This document shows, in pieces, positions 36,795 to 45,456 of a DNA stretch of 64,000 nucleotides. The DNA is taken from NCBI RefSeq assembly GCF_031457275.1, contig NZ_JAVDWH010000001.1:2356001-2420000 (forward strand). The letters are read 5' to 3'. The notes below the pieces were generated by a model, which had not been told where the DNA came from, made no database searches, and worked only from the letters and a program-made list of their open reading frames with translations. The position numbers were made by a program, and so were the translations under genes. This stretch comes from Aeromicrobium panaciterrae (GTDB lineage Bacteria > Actinomycetota > Actinomycetes > Propionibacteriales > Nocardioidaceae). How positions within the stretch are numbered: position 1 is the first letter of the stretch; each line of letters opens with the position of its first letter.

Positions 36795-37846
36795 AGCAGC
36801 TCTTTCGCGAGCAGCTCGAGAGTCCGTACGCGACCAGGTGCCGTCCGCGGATCGGTGCCACGACGTGCCGACGCCACAGGATTCACCATGACTTCGTCAA
36901 CGCCGAACTGACCAGCCAGCTCGCGAATCTGGGCCGACGCGTCACCGGGCGTACCAACGACGGCGCGTGCGAGGCCCGCATCGACGAGCGCGGCCTGCTG
37001 CGGGTGGAGCGTCTGCTCCTGCGCATCCTCGACCAGGTCGAGAGCCGTGAGCGGCTGGCCGGTGCGGAGCTTCGCCATGAGCTGCAGGTTGGGCAGCATC
37101 AGCGCTGCCGCCTCCTCAGCGGTCTCAGCGACGGCAGCGTTGACCGTCAGGAACGTGGTCGGTTCTGCGGTCAGCTCACTGGGCTGGAACTCGGACCGAT
37201 ACGTCGCAAGAGCTGCTGCCGTGCCCTGACCCGAGAAGTGGTGAGCGAACACGTACGGCAGACCCTTCGCGGCGGCCAGGTGCGCCGAGTACATCGACGA
37301 TCCGAGCAACCACATGCGCGGCTCCGTCGAAGCGGCTGGAGTGGCCTTGAGAACGTATTTTGAATTCAGCGCTGTGTTCTGGCGCGGGATCGCGACGCGT
37401 ACGCCTTCTGTGCCCATCAGCGCCATGACGTCGTCGAGGTACTGCGGGAAGTTTTCGATGTCGGTGTCATCGCGACCTGCCGCTCCGCGCAGCGCCATCG
37501 ACGTGACCGGGTCTGAGCCAGGCGCACGACCGATGCCGAGGTCGATGCGGTTGGGGTGCGCGGCCTCGAGCAACGCAAACTGCTCGGCCACCGCGAGCGG
37601 AGCGTGATTGGGCAACATGACCCCACCAGATCCGAGCCGGATCGACTCGGTCTGCGCAGCGAGGTGCGCGATCAACACTGGCGGGGAAGTCGCGGCCACG
37701 GCCGGCATGTTGTGGTGCTCAGCAACCCAGAACCGAGTGAAACCGAGTCGATCGGCCGCTTGCGCCAGCGCGACGCTGGCGGCGATGGCGTCGCCGGTCC
37801 CCTGGTCGGATCGAACGGGCACAAGGTCGAGTACGGAAAGTCTCAC
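36791..37846 (-). CDS. LLM-class flavin-dependent oxidoreductase
   Basis: A 351-residue luciferase-like TIM-barrel protein. 'ADRLGFTRFWVAEHHNMP', 'RLGSGGVMLPNHAPLAVAEQF' and 'PNRIDLGIGRAPGSDP' are the usual LLM segments. It should bind FMN or F420; the substrate is unknown. Convergent with pncA, with stops overlapping by four bases. Confidence 0.92.
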   Translation of the reverse strand: MRLSVLDLVPVRSDQGTGDAIAASVALAQAADRLGFTRFWVAEHHNMPAVAATSPPVLIAHLAAQTESIRLGSGGVMLPNHAPLAVAEQFALLEAAHPNRIDLGIGRAPGSDPVTSMALRGAAGRDDTDIENFPQYLDDVMALMGTEGVRVAIPRQNTALNSKYVLKATPAASTEPRMWLLGSSMYSAHLAAAKGLPYVFAHHFSGQGTAAALATYRSEFQPSELTAEPTTFLTVNAAVAETAEEAAALMLPNLQLMAKLRTGQPLTALDLVEDAQEQTLHPQQAALVDAGLARAVVGTPGDASAQIRELAGQFGVDEVMVNPVASARRGTDPRTAPGRVRTLELLAKELL

Positions 37847-37940
37847 AACTGGTTCAACCCACGAACACAGACAAACCTTCCGATTTGAGATGATCGATCA
37901 TCGAGTCACAACTCAGCCCCCTCTCCCAGGAGCGTGTTTC

Positions 37941-38498
37941 ATGACCAACGTCAACCAATCAACAGCCAATTGGCGACTGTTTGGCGGCGGTGGCCTCGCG
38001 CTCGGCGGATTTCTCTACGCGCTCACGTACATCCTGGAGAGGGACGGCTCCTATGACACGTCCTGGCTCGGAGTGATCTCACTCGCCATCGTTGGACTTG
38101 GCTTCTTCTTCGTCGCATATGGCCAGACCGGCAGCAATGGCGCGGTGGGCGCAAGCACAACGGGAAAACTTGCGCTGTACGCAACGTCCGGACTGTTTCT
38201 GCTGGACGCCCTCTTGCGGATCTTGGTCCACGAGGGTTCCGCAGTCGACTCGAAGGCTCTCGACATCCTCCAGCTCGCCATGGTGCTTGCGTTGGCGTGG
38301 GCAGCGTACGAAGTCTCCAAGAAGGCCGTCGCAACTGAAAATGCAGGGATCGCGTTGTTCGGCGTCGCAGCCTGGGCGGCACTCGTCCAGATCCTCAACT
38401 GGGCTGGCGGATACGGCTGGTGGCAGGCATTCGTGCTGGGCCTTTCGATCCTGGCTACTGGCGTGCTCTACATCAACAACAAGCCCGACACGGCCTAG
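37941..38498 (+). CDS. Hypothetical multi-pass membrane protein
   Basis: A 185-residue protein with five or six membrane segments ('LALGGFLYALTYIL', 'GVISLAIVGLGFFFVAYG', 'LALYATSGLFLLDALLRIL', 'ILQLAMVLALAWAAYEV', 'GVAAWAALVQILNW' and 'FVLGLSILATGVLYI'). No family recognised. ATG at 37941 has 'CCAGGAGCG' upstream. The longer frame is antisense to the LLM gene and is rejected. Confidence 0.75.
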   Translation: MTNVNQSTANWRLFGGGGLALGGFLYALTYILERDGSYDTSWLGVISLAIVGLGFFFVAYGQTGSNGAVGASTTGKLALYATSGLFLLDALLRILVHEGSAVDSKALDILQLAMVLALAWAAYEVSKKAVATENAGIALFGVAAWAALVQILNWAGGYGWWQAFVLGLSILATGVLYINNKPDTA

Positions 38499-39529
38499 AC
38501 GTAGATCGCGACCTCGCTGGCTTTGACCGAGAGATAGACCTTGGTGCCCGGCATCAGCTGGAGATCGGCAACAGCAGCCACCGTGATGTCTGCGCTCACC
38601 TCAGCAGTGCGCACGCGAACCTGAGCACCGATCGGCTCGAGGTCGGTCACGGTGGCTGCAAACACGTTGCGAGGGCTGCCACCCGGAGGCTCAAGATAGA
38701 CGCTCACGGCGCTGGGGCTGAACACCGCGACGGCTGCCTCGCCATCAACGACGGGTTCGCTCGAAAGACCTCCGACGAGCGATCCGTCGGGTGTGCGCAC
38801 GCCTCCGCCCTCGGAGATCCCGCTCAGCAGGTTGAGACCAGCGATGCGAGCACCGAACTGGCTGCGAGGACTGGTGAGTACATCCTTGGTCGCGCCCTCC
38901 TCCACGATGCGTCCGCGGTCCATGACAATCACGCGGTCCGCGAGCAGAGCCGCGTCCAAGGCGTCATGGGTCACGATGACGGCGGTGCGCTCGGCGAGCA
39001 CGCGCTTGAGCATGTGTCGCATCGCTGGGACGACCGTGATGTCGAGAGCTGCCATCGGCTCATCGAGCAGGAGCAGCCGAGGCTCGGCCGCGAGGGCGCG
39101 GGCCACACCGATCCGCTGCGCCTGACCGCCCGAGAGTTGTGAAGGCTTCTGGTCGGCGAGCTCGGATGCGTCGACCTCGGCCAACCAGCGCTTCGCCCTT
39201 GCGCGCGACTCCGATCGGCTGTGTCCGGCACTCCTCGGCCCGAACGCGACATTGTCGGTCACGTCGAGATGCGGGAACAGCAACGCATCCTGCGACAACA
39301 GAGCAGTTCCGCGGGTGTGCGGCTGCTTCCAGATCCCGTCACCGAACAGCACGTCATCGCCGAGTGTTGCTCGTCCCGTGTCCGGGCGCAGGATCCCAGC
39401 GATTGCCGCGAGCACTGACGACTTGCCCGCGCCATTGGGTCCGAGGATCGCCAGGGTCTCGCCGTCGGCAACATCGAAGCTGACGTCCACGTCGCGGTCC
39501 TCGATGGTTGCTTCGAGATGCAAGCTCAT
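38495..39529 (-). CDS. modC: Molybdate ABC transporter ATP-binding protein
   Basis: A 344-residue importer ATPase. Walker A 'GPNGAGKSS', signature '[15 protein letters not shown]' and Walker B '[12 protein letters not shown]' occupy the first 200 residues. A C-terminal Mop/TOBE molybdate-binding region follows ('[20 protein letters not shown]'). It belongs to the regulator-modA-modB-modC operon, coupled by overlaps of about four bases. Confidence 0.95.
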   Translation of the reverse strand: MSLHLEATIEDRDVDVSFDVADGETLAILGPNGAGKSSVLAAIAGILRPDTGRATLGDDVLFGDGIWKQPHTRGTALLSQDALLFPHLDVTDNVAFGPRSAGHSRSESRARAKRWLAEVDASELADQKPSQLSGGQAQRIGVARALAAEPRLLLLDEPMAALDITVVPAMRHMLKRVLAERTAVIVTHDALDAALLADRVIVMDRGRIVEEGATKDVLTSPRSQFGARIAGLNLLSGISEGGGVRTPDGSLVGGLSSEPVVDGEAAVAVFSPSAVSVYLEPPGGSPRNVFAATVTDLEPIGAQVRVRTAEVSADITVAAVADLQLMPGTKVYLSVKASEVAIYV

Positions 39530-40299
39530 AGGGCGGTGCTCCTGGTCCCACGTACGAGGCCGATCACCAGGACGGCGACGACCACCAGCACCAGTGAGAG
39601 CGCGACGGCAGCATCCGGATCGACCTCACGCTGAAGGTAGATCTCCAGCGGAAGCGTGCGGGTGACACCTTCGAGGCTTCCGGCGAACGTGATCGTTGCA
39701 CCGAACTCCCCGAGTGCTCGCGCGAACGAGAGCACTGCACCAGCGGCAAGGCCCGGCAGCACCATGGGCAGCGTGATCCGACGAAGGATCGTCGTAGGTC
39801 GGGCTCCGAGCGTGGCTGCAACGACTTCATACCGCTCCCCTGCCGTACGAAGCGTGCCTTCAAGACTCACGACCATGAACGGCAGCGCGACGAAGGTCTG
39901 CGCGATCACCACAGCTGTCGTCGAGAACGCGACCTGCAGGCCAAGGACGTCGACCGTCTCGCCGAGCAGGCCTTTGCGCCCGAACGTGTAGAGCAACGCG
40001 ATACCGCCCACCACGGGCGGGAGGACGAGCGGAAGCAGCACGAGCGAACGCACCAAGGTCTGCCCATGAAACGTCATACGCGCGAGGACCAACGCCATGG
40101 GCACTCCCAGAAGCACGCACAGCACCGTGCTCACGGCCGACGTACGAAGGCTCAACCACAGCGCCGTACGCGACGAGTCCGAGCTGATCAGCGAGAAGAA
40201 GCTGTTCCAGTCAACCCGCGAGGCCATCGCGACAAGCGGAAGCACGATGAAGGCAGCTCCTGCTATTGCAGGAACGAGCACCCAGCGAGGCAATTGCAT
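39526..40299 (-). CDS. modB: Molybdate ABC transporter permease
   Basis: A 257-residue inner-membrane channel subunit with six or so segments and the EAA-like loop '[25 protein letters not shown]' that contacts ModC. '[26 protein letters not shown]' is the ModB signature. Its start base coincides with the end of modA. Confidence 0.95.
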   Translation of the reverse strand: MQLPRWVLVPAIAGAAFIVLPLVAMASRVDWNSFFSLISSDSSRTALWLSLRTSAVSTVLCVLLGVPMALVLARMTFHGQTLVRSLVLLPLVLPPVVGGIALLYTFGRKGLLGETVDVLGLQVAFSTTAVVIAQTFVALPFMVVSLEGTLRTAGERYEVVAATLGARPTTILRRITLPMVLPGLAAGAVLSFARALGEFGATITFAGSLEGVTRTLPLEIYLQREVDPDAAVALSLVLVVVAVLVIGLVRGTRSTAL

Positions 40300-41063
40300 C
40301 AGGGCTTGCCGAAGCCTGCTGCGGCAAGAACGGCCTGGCCTTCGGAGCCCGTGATGAAGCTGATGAACGCCTCAGCCAGCCCGTCTCCGACGTTCCCCTT
40401 GATAGCAGCGATCGGGTAGGTGTTCACGACGTCTCCCGACTCGGGGAATTCGATTCCGTTGACCTTGTCACCAGCTGCCTTGACGTCGGTGACATAGACC
40501 AAGCCGGCATCGGCTTCACCCGAGATGACTTTGCCAAGTACGTCGGTGACCGACTGCTCCTCGCTGACCGGCTTGATGTCGATACCTGACGCTTCTTCGA
40601 CCTTTGCCGCAGCAGAGCCACACGGCACTTGTTCGGCGCACAGCACGACCTTGACTCCCGATTTCGCGAGATCGTCGAGGGAGTTGACCTCCGCGGGGTT
40701 GTCCGCAGGCGTGGCGATCTCGAGGGTGTTGGTCGCGAAGTTCCTCGCGGACCCTTCGAGCAAGTTTGCGGTGATGGCCACGTCCATGTTCTTGGTGTCA
40801 GCCGAGGCGAATACATCTGCCGGTGCTCCCTGCTGGATCTGGGCGACGAGGTCTGAGGATCCGGCGAAGTTGAAGGTCACCGTGACGCCCTCGTGCTCCG
40901 CCTCGAACTGCTTGCCGAGTTCAGTGAACGCACCCTTGAGGGATGCGGCTGCAAACACCGTCAACGTCACCTTCTTGGTGGGCCCGTTCCGGTCGGCGGA
41001 CTCGGATCCGCATCCAGCGGTCACAAGGAGGAGTGAGGCAACAAGGGCAACGAATCGGTTCAT
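40299..41063 (-). CDS. modA: Molybdate-binding lipoprotein
   Basis: A 254-residue periplasmic-type binding protein anchored by a lipobox ('VTAGC', Cys18). '[21 protein letters not shown]', '[26 protein letters not shown]' and '[19 protein letters not shown]' are ModA motifs; the conserved Ser residues ligate the oxyanion. Confidence 0.96.
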   Translation of the reverse strand: MNRFVALVASLLLVTAGCGSESADRNGPTKKVTLTVFAAASLKGAFTELGKQFEAEHEGVTVTFNFAGSSDLVAQIQQGAPADVFASADTKNMDVAITANLLEGSARNFATNTLEIATPADNPAEVNSLDDLAKSGVKVVLCAEQVPCGSAAAKVEEASGIDIKPVSEEQSVTDVLGKVISGEADAGLVYVTDVKAAGDKVNGIEFPESGDVVNTYPIAAIKGNVGDGLAEAFISFITGSEGQAVLAAAGFGKP

Positions 41064-41452
41064 TCGAGACTCTCGATGATGACGTTGGTGGACTTGACGA
41101 TGGCTACTGCGACGGAACCCGGTTCGAGTTCGAGCTCCTCGACGGCTTCAGTGCTCATGAGCGAGACGACTCGGAAGGGTCCGCACTGCATGTCGACCTG
41201 CGCCATGACGGCATCGGTCTTCACAGCGGTGACGAGCCCGACGAAGCGATTGCGTGCTGAGGTCAGAGATCCGGAGTCCGGCAGCGACTTCGCCTGGTCA
41301 CGGGCGAACTCCGCGAGACGACGGCCGTCGATGGCCATCCGCCCCGAAGCGTCCTCAGTTGATTCCAGCGCATTGCTGCTGATCCAGCGACGAACAGTGT
41401 CGTCACTGACTCCGAGGAACTTCGCTGCGTCTGAGATCCGTATCTGCGGCAC
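41060..41452 (-). CDS. HTH + Mop (TOBE) molybdate-responsive regulator
   Basis: A 130-residue protein. An excisionase/MerR-like helix-turn-helix (1-30, 'ISDAAKFLGVSDDTVRRWI') is joined to a single Mop/TOBE domain (about 66-130, 'SARNRFVGLVTAV', 'GPFRVVSLMSTEAVEELELEPGS'). It is likely a molybdate-sensing repressor of the modABC genes that follow. It is shorter than E. coli ModE and has a different HTH. A repeated GTATCTGCGG at its start may be its operator. Confidence 0.88.
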   Translation of the reverse strand: MPQIRISDAAKFLGVSDDTVRRWISSNALESTEDASGRMAIDGRRLAEFARDQAKSLPDSGSLTSARNRFVGLVTAVKTDAVMAQVDMQCGPFRVVSLMSTEAVEELELEPGSVAVAIVKSTNVIIESLE

Positions 41453-41480
41453 ATACAGAACTCTAGGGCAGTATCTGCGG
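41440..41480. promoter_or_regulatory. Direct repeat GTATCTGCGG, candidate operator
   Basis: GTATCTGCGG occurs at 41440-41449 and 41471-41480, 31 bp apart (three helical turns), spanning the start of the HTH-Mop gene and the divergent gap to moeA. The first copy lies within the coding start, which weakens the case. Confidence 0.35.
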
Positions 41481-41522
41481 TTGCACCGATCGGAGCGTTT
41501 TGGATCGTGACAGGATCACTTC

Positions 41523-42770
41523 ATGCCATCCGAAGTGATCGAGGTCGAGGACCACTTGGCGAACATCCTTCGGTCCGTCACACCTCTCCCGACTGAGACC
41601 ATTCAGCTACGCCAGGCCGGCGGACGCACCCTTGCCAGAGACCTGATCGCCGCCCATGACATCCCGTCGTTCGAGAACTCCTCGATGGACGGGTTCGCCG
41701 TGCTGTACGCCGACGTGTCCAACGCTTCTCCCGAGAACCCTGTGTCCCTCGAGATCGTGGCCGACATCCCGGCCGGCACAGATCTCGACCCTCTCGTCGC
41801 CTCAGGTCAGGCGGCTCGCCTGATGACCGGATCCGTCATGCCGAGCTCCGCGGACACGATCGTTCCGTTCGAGCACACCGTCGAAGGACTCACCGATCGG
41901 CTCGACCGCGTGACGGTGATCGAGGCACCTCGTACGCAAGGTGTCTTCGTACGACGCCCGGCCGAAGACATAGCGGTCGGGGACCTACTGCTCCACGCTG
42001 GAACGCACCTCGGTCCGCGGCAGCTGGCATCGGCGCTCGCCGCAGGTCTCGTCGAAGCCCAGGTGGCCAGGACACCGCGCATCGCAATCGTGTCGACCGG
42101 CAGCGAGCTCGTCACCGACGGATCCCCGCTGGCTCGTGGTCAGATCCCCGACTCGAACAGTCCGATGCTCGCCGAGCTGGCTCGTGAAGCCGGCGCCGAA
42201 GTCGTCCTTCACTCGTCGGTCTCGGATCACGACGCCGAGGTCCTTGCTGTCGTCCAGGAGCTGGAGAAGCTCAAGGCAGACCTGGTGGTGTTCACAGGTG
42301 GGATCAGCGCCGGCGCCTATGACGTCGTGAAGTCGGCTCTGAGCGCCGAGGACCTCATGCAGTTCACTCAGGTACGGATGCAGCCCGGCAAGCCCCAAGG
42401 CTTCGGTGTTGCGCCGTCAGGGCTGGTTCTTTTCGGTCTCCCCGGCAATCCGGTCAGCACGGCGGTCTCGTGGGAGGTTTTCGTGCGTCCAGCCCTGCTG
42501 GCGATGCAAGGACGTACCGAGATCCATCGTCGAGTCATCCGCGTCAGGACGACGACCGGGTGGAAGTCACCATCAGGCCGACGCCAGTACACGCCCGTCG
42601 CGCTCGACACCTCCGACGCCGGCCAATGGACCGCCGGCCCGGCGTCCTCGGGCCACTCCGGTTCGCATCTGGTGGGGTCATTGGCTCTCGCCGATGGCTA
42701 CGCCGTGATCGCCGCTGAGACCGAGGTCGTCGAAGCGGGCCAAGAAGTCGATGTCATGGTGGTGGCATGA
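41523..42770 (+). CDS. moeA: Molybdopterin molybdotransferase
   Basis: A 415-residue enzyme inserting molybdate into adenylylated molybdopterin. 'PSFENSSMDGFAV', 'RLMTGSVMPSSADTIV', 'VSTGSELVTDG', 'VVFTGGISAGAYDVVKSAL' and 'RMQPGKPQGFG' cover its four domains. Length is normal. The stop overlaps the mogA start (ATGA). Confidence 0.96.
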   Translation: MPSEVIEVEDHLANILRSVTPLPTETIQLRQAGGRTLARDLIAAHDIPSFENSSMDGFAVLYADVSNASPENPVSLEIVADIPAGTDLDPLVASGQAARLMTGSVMPSSADTIVPFEHTVEGLTDRLDRVTVIEAPRTQGVFVRRPAEDIAVGDLLLHAGTHLGPRQLASALAAGLVEAQVARTPRIAIVSTGSELVTDGSPLARGQIPDSNSPMLAELAREAGAEVVLHSSVSDHDAEVLAVVQELEKLKADLVVFTGGISAGAYDVVKSALSAEDLMQFTQVRMQPGKPQGFGVAPSGLVLFGLPGNPVSTAVSWEVFVRPALLAMQGRTEIHRRVIRVRTTTGWKSPSGRRQYTPVALDTSDAGQWTAGPASSGHSGSHLVGSLALADGYAVIAAETEVVEAGQEVDVMVVA

Positions 42771-43246
42771 CTTCCCGTCAAGCAGCGGTCATCACCGTCT
42801 CTGACCGCGCGGCTGCTGGAACGTCCACTGACACGAGCGGACCCGCCGTGGCGGACCTCCTGCGCGAGGCCGGCTACACGTGTGACGACCCGATCGTCAT
42901 TCCCGATGGCGCTGACTCGGTCGAACAAGCACTCCGACAAGCCATAGCATCCGGGGCACGGCTCGTGATCACGACCGGCGGCACAGGCATTGCACCGCGA
43001 GACGAGACCCCCGAGGGCACGGACCGCGTCATCACGCGACATCTCCCCGGCATCGTCGAGGAGATTCGCCGCGCAGCGGCCCTGGAGAAGCCCGGCGGAA
43101 TGCTTTCGCGCGGTCTCGCCGGCGTCGTGGGAACAGCGCTGGTCGTCAACGTGCCCGGCTCGCGCGCGGCCGTGGCATCAGCCGTGCCGATCATCCTGTC
43201 CGTTGCAGGTCACGTCATCGACCAGCTCGACGGTGGAGATCACTGA
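42767..43246 (+). CDS. mogA: Molybdopterin adenylyltransferase (MogA/MoaB type)
   Basis: A 159-residue trimeric enzyme adenylylating molybdopterin before MoeA acts. 'AAVITVSDRAAAGTSTDTSG', 'VITTGGTGIAPRDETPEGT' and 'LSRGLAGVVGTALVVNVPGS' are diagnostic. The TGATG overlap couples it to moaE. Confidence 0.95.
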   Translation: MTSRQAAVITVSDRAAAGTSTDTSGPAVADLLREAGYTCDDPIVIPDGADSVEQALRQAIASGARLVITTGGTGIAPRDETPEGTDRVITRHLPGIVEEIRRAAALEKPGGMLSRGLAGVVGTALVVNVPGSRAAVASAVPIILSVAGHVIDQLDGGDH

Positions 43247-43680
43247 TGGCACCCGAGCTCAGCCTTGCGAAGATCAGCGAGATGCCCCTGGACGTGGCGG
43301 CTCACCTCGCTGCCGTCGAGGATTCAGCGGCCGGCGCCGTCGCCACCTTCATCGGAAAGGTGCGCGACCACGATCCAGAGGTTGATGGGGTGGTTCAGTT
43401 CCTCGAGTACGAGGCACACCCCGACGCCGAGACCTTCCTCATCGACATCGCACAACGGGTCATGGGCGATCACCCCGTACGGCTTGCCGTCAGCCATCGC
43501 ATCGGCCGGCTGGAGGTCGGCGATCTTGCAGTAGTCGTCGCCGTCTCATCACCCCACCGAGCACTCGCCTTCGACGTCTGCCGCGACGTGATCGAGACCA
43601 TCAAGGCGGACCTGCCGATCTGGAAGCGGCAGACGGACACCACGGGCGAAGCCTCGTGGAAGGGGATCGGGCCGAGCTAA
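43246..43680 (+). CDS. moaE: Molybdopterin synthase catalytic subunit
   Basis: A 144-residue large subunit that transfers sulfur from MoaD thiocarboxylate to cyclic pyranopterin. 'GAVATFIGKVRDHD', 'LEYEAHPDAET', 'AVSHRIGRLEVGD', 'SSPHRALAFDVCRDVIE' and the catalytic Lys region 'DLPIWKRQ' are present. It converges on moaD with a 4-bp overlap. Confidence 0.96.
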   Translation: MAPELSLAKISEMPLDVAAHLAAVEDSAAGAVATFIGKVRDHDPEVDGVVQFLEYEAHPDAETFLIDIAQRVMGDHPVRLAVSHRIGRLEVGDLAVVVAVSSPHRALAFDVCRDVIETIKADLPIWKRQTDTTGEASWKGIGPS

Positions 43681-43910
43681 CCGCCAGCGAACGGCGGGAG
43701 CACGTCCGCCAGTTCCGCCTCAGCCAGGGAGTGGTCGTCGGGCCGCCGACTGCCGTCGACGAGCACGGCGCAGTGGCCCAGGATCGGACCCAACGCCGGA
43801 TGGTCGCGTACGAGACCCTCGCGCAACTCCCCCACCGACGCCTCGGACCGAGACTCCGATGCGACCCCGGCCGCTTCGCGGGCACCGGCGAAGAAGCGGA
43901 CTTGGATCAC
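43677..43910 (-). CDS. moaD: Molybdopterin synthase sulfur-carrier subunit
   Basis: A 77-residue ubiquitin-like protein ending in the sulfur-accepting Gly-Gly ('DVLPPFAGG'), which fits the active site of MoaE encoded convergently next door. 'FFAGAREAAGV' at the N-terminus is typical. Unlike CysO at 32841, no residues follow the di-glycine. Confidence 0.94.
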   Translation of the reverse strand: MIQVRFFAGAREAAGVASESRSEASVGELREGLVRDHPALGPILGHCAVLVDGSRRPDDHSLAEAELADVLPPFAGG

Positions 43911-44386
43911 GCCTTTTCCTCGGGACGTACCCAGTCACCTGAACGGCCACCTGACTTCGCGATGACCCTGACGTCCTGCAGGCTGGCTGTTCGGTCGATG
44001 CCCTTGACCATGTCGATCACAGCAAGACCAGCAACAGAGACCGCCGTGAGTGCTTCCATCTCCACGCCCGTACGGTCCGCAGTCCGCACAGTTGCCTCGA
44101 TGTCGACTCCAGAGTCGGTCACGACCAGGTCAACGGTCGCGCCGTGGATACCAATCACGTGAGCCAGAGGCAGAAGGGCCGGCGTCGACTTGGCGGCCTG
44201 AATGCCCGCAATCCGCGCAACGGCAAGCACATCGCCCTTCGGGGTTTCGCCCGAGCGAAGCAGTTCGATGACCTCGGGCGAGCACGTGACTGACCCTCGA
44301 GCAGTTGCCGACCGGACCGTCGGAGTCTTCTCGGTGACGTCCACCATCCGTGCATGACCGGATGAGTCGAGGTGCGTGAAGTCCAT
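43907..44386 (-). CDS. moaC: Cyclic pyranopterin monophosphate synthase
   Basis: A 159-residue enzyme that acts after MoaA to form cPMP. 'THLDSSGHARMVDVTEK', 'AGIQAAKSTPALLPLAH' and 'GVEMEALTAVSVAGLAVIDM' with 'DVRVIAKSGGRSGDW' are conserved. The ATG at 44386 gives the usual N-terminus; an in-frame ATG at 44416 would add ten residues. Neither has a clear ribosome site. Its stop overlaps the moaD start. Confidence 0.95.
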   Translation of the reverse strand: MDFTHLDSSGHARMVDVTEKTPTVRSATARGSVTCSPEVIELLRSGETPKGDVLAVARIAGIQAAKSTPALLPLAHVIGIHGATVDLVVTDSGVDIEATVRTADRTGVEMEALTAVSVAGLAVIDMVKGIDRTASLQDVRVIAKSGGRSGDWVRPEEKA

Positions 44387-44463
44387 CGTCTGAGTGTCCC
44401 AGATCGCAGGCCTCATCGTTGTTTGAGTCAGCCGGTACGGCCTGCTGTCCGTAAGGTTGAGCC

Positions 44464-45450
44464 ATGAAGCTCATCGACACTCACGGCCGGGTCGCCACTG
44501 ACCTCCGGGTGTCGTTGACCGATCGGTGCAATCTGCGGTGCCAGTACTGCATGCCCGCCGAAGGTCTCGAGTGGATGCCCACCGAGGACACGCTCACGGA
44601 TGACGAGCTCAACCGGCTGATTCGTGTCGGCGTCGAGATGCTCGGCGTACGCGACGTACGGTTCACCGGAGGCGAGCCGCTGCTTCGACGCGGCCTCCCC
44701 GCGATCGTGGCCGCCACAAAGGCGCTGCCGTCGGGACCCCGTACGGCCATGACATCCAACGGTCTTGGACTCAAGCACATCGCGAAGGCACTCGCCGAGG
44801 CCGGACTCGACCGGGTCAACGTCAGTCTCGACACGACTGATCCCGAGACCTTCAACAAAATCACTCGGCGTGATCGCCTGTCCGATGTCATCGAAGGCCT
44901 TCAGGCTGCTTCGGACGCCGGGCTCGCACCCGTCAAGGTCAACGCGGTGCTGCTGCGTGGCATCAACGATGTCGAAGCGCCCGATCTCCTCCGATGGTGC
45001 ATCAAGCACAACTACGAACTGCGCTTCATTGAGCAAATGCCTCTCGACGCCCAGCACGGCTGGAACCGCGCGGAGATGATCACCGCAGCAGAAACACTGG
45101 CGTTGCTGGAGGAGCACTTCACTCTCACTCCCCTCGATGGGCGTGGATCAGCCCCTGCCGAGAAGTTCCGCATCGACGACGGCCCGCATACGGTCGGCAT
45201 CATCGGATCGGTGACGCGCCCATTCTGCGGAGACTGCAACCGCGTACGACTCACCGCCGACGGTCAGATCCTCAACTGCTTGTTCGCGCGTGAAGAGTCT
45301 GACCTTCGGTCAGCCATGCGGGCCGGAGCACCTGATGCCGAGATCGCCGAGCGCTGGGTTGCCGCCATGGCGACCAAGCTGCCTGGGCATGGCATCGACG
45401 ATCCGACCTTCCTGCAGTCGGCTCGTCCGATGTCATCGATCGGCGGCTAG
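44464..45450 (+). CDS. moaA: GTP 3',8-cyclase (radical SAM)
   Basis: A 328-residue radical-SAM enzyme starting molybdenum cofactor synthesis from GTP. The N-terminal cluster motif is 'TDRCNLRCQYC' (CX3CX2C). The C-terminal GTP-binding cluster is 'CGDCNRVRLTADGQILNC', and the protein ends in the required Gly-Gly ('MSSIGG'). Divergent from moaC; together with 41523-44386 the core pathway is complete. Confidence 0.97.
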   Translation: MKLIDTHGRVATDLRVSLTDRCNLRCQYCMPAEGLEWMPTEDTLTDDELNRLIRVGVEMLGVRDVRFTGGEPLLRRGLPAIVAATKALPSGPRTAMTSNGLGLKHIAKALAEAGLDRVNVSLDTTDPETFNKITRRDRLSDVIEGLQAASDAGLAPVKVNAVLLRGINDVEAPDLLRWCIKHNYELRFIEQMPLDAQHGWNRAEMITAAETLALLEEHFTLTPLDGRGSAPAEKFRIDDGPHTVGIIGSVTRPFCGDCNRVRLTADGQILNCLFAREESDLRSAMRAGAPDAEIAERWVAAMATKLPGHGIDDPTFLQSARPMSSIGG

Positions 45451-45456
45451 CGGCCC

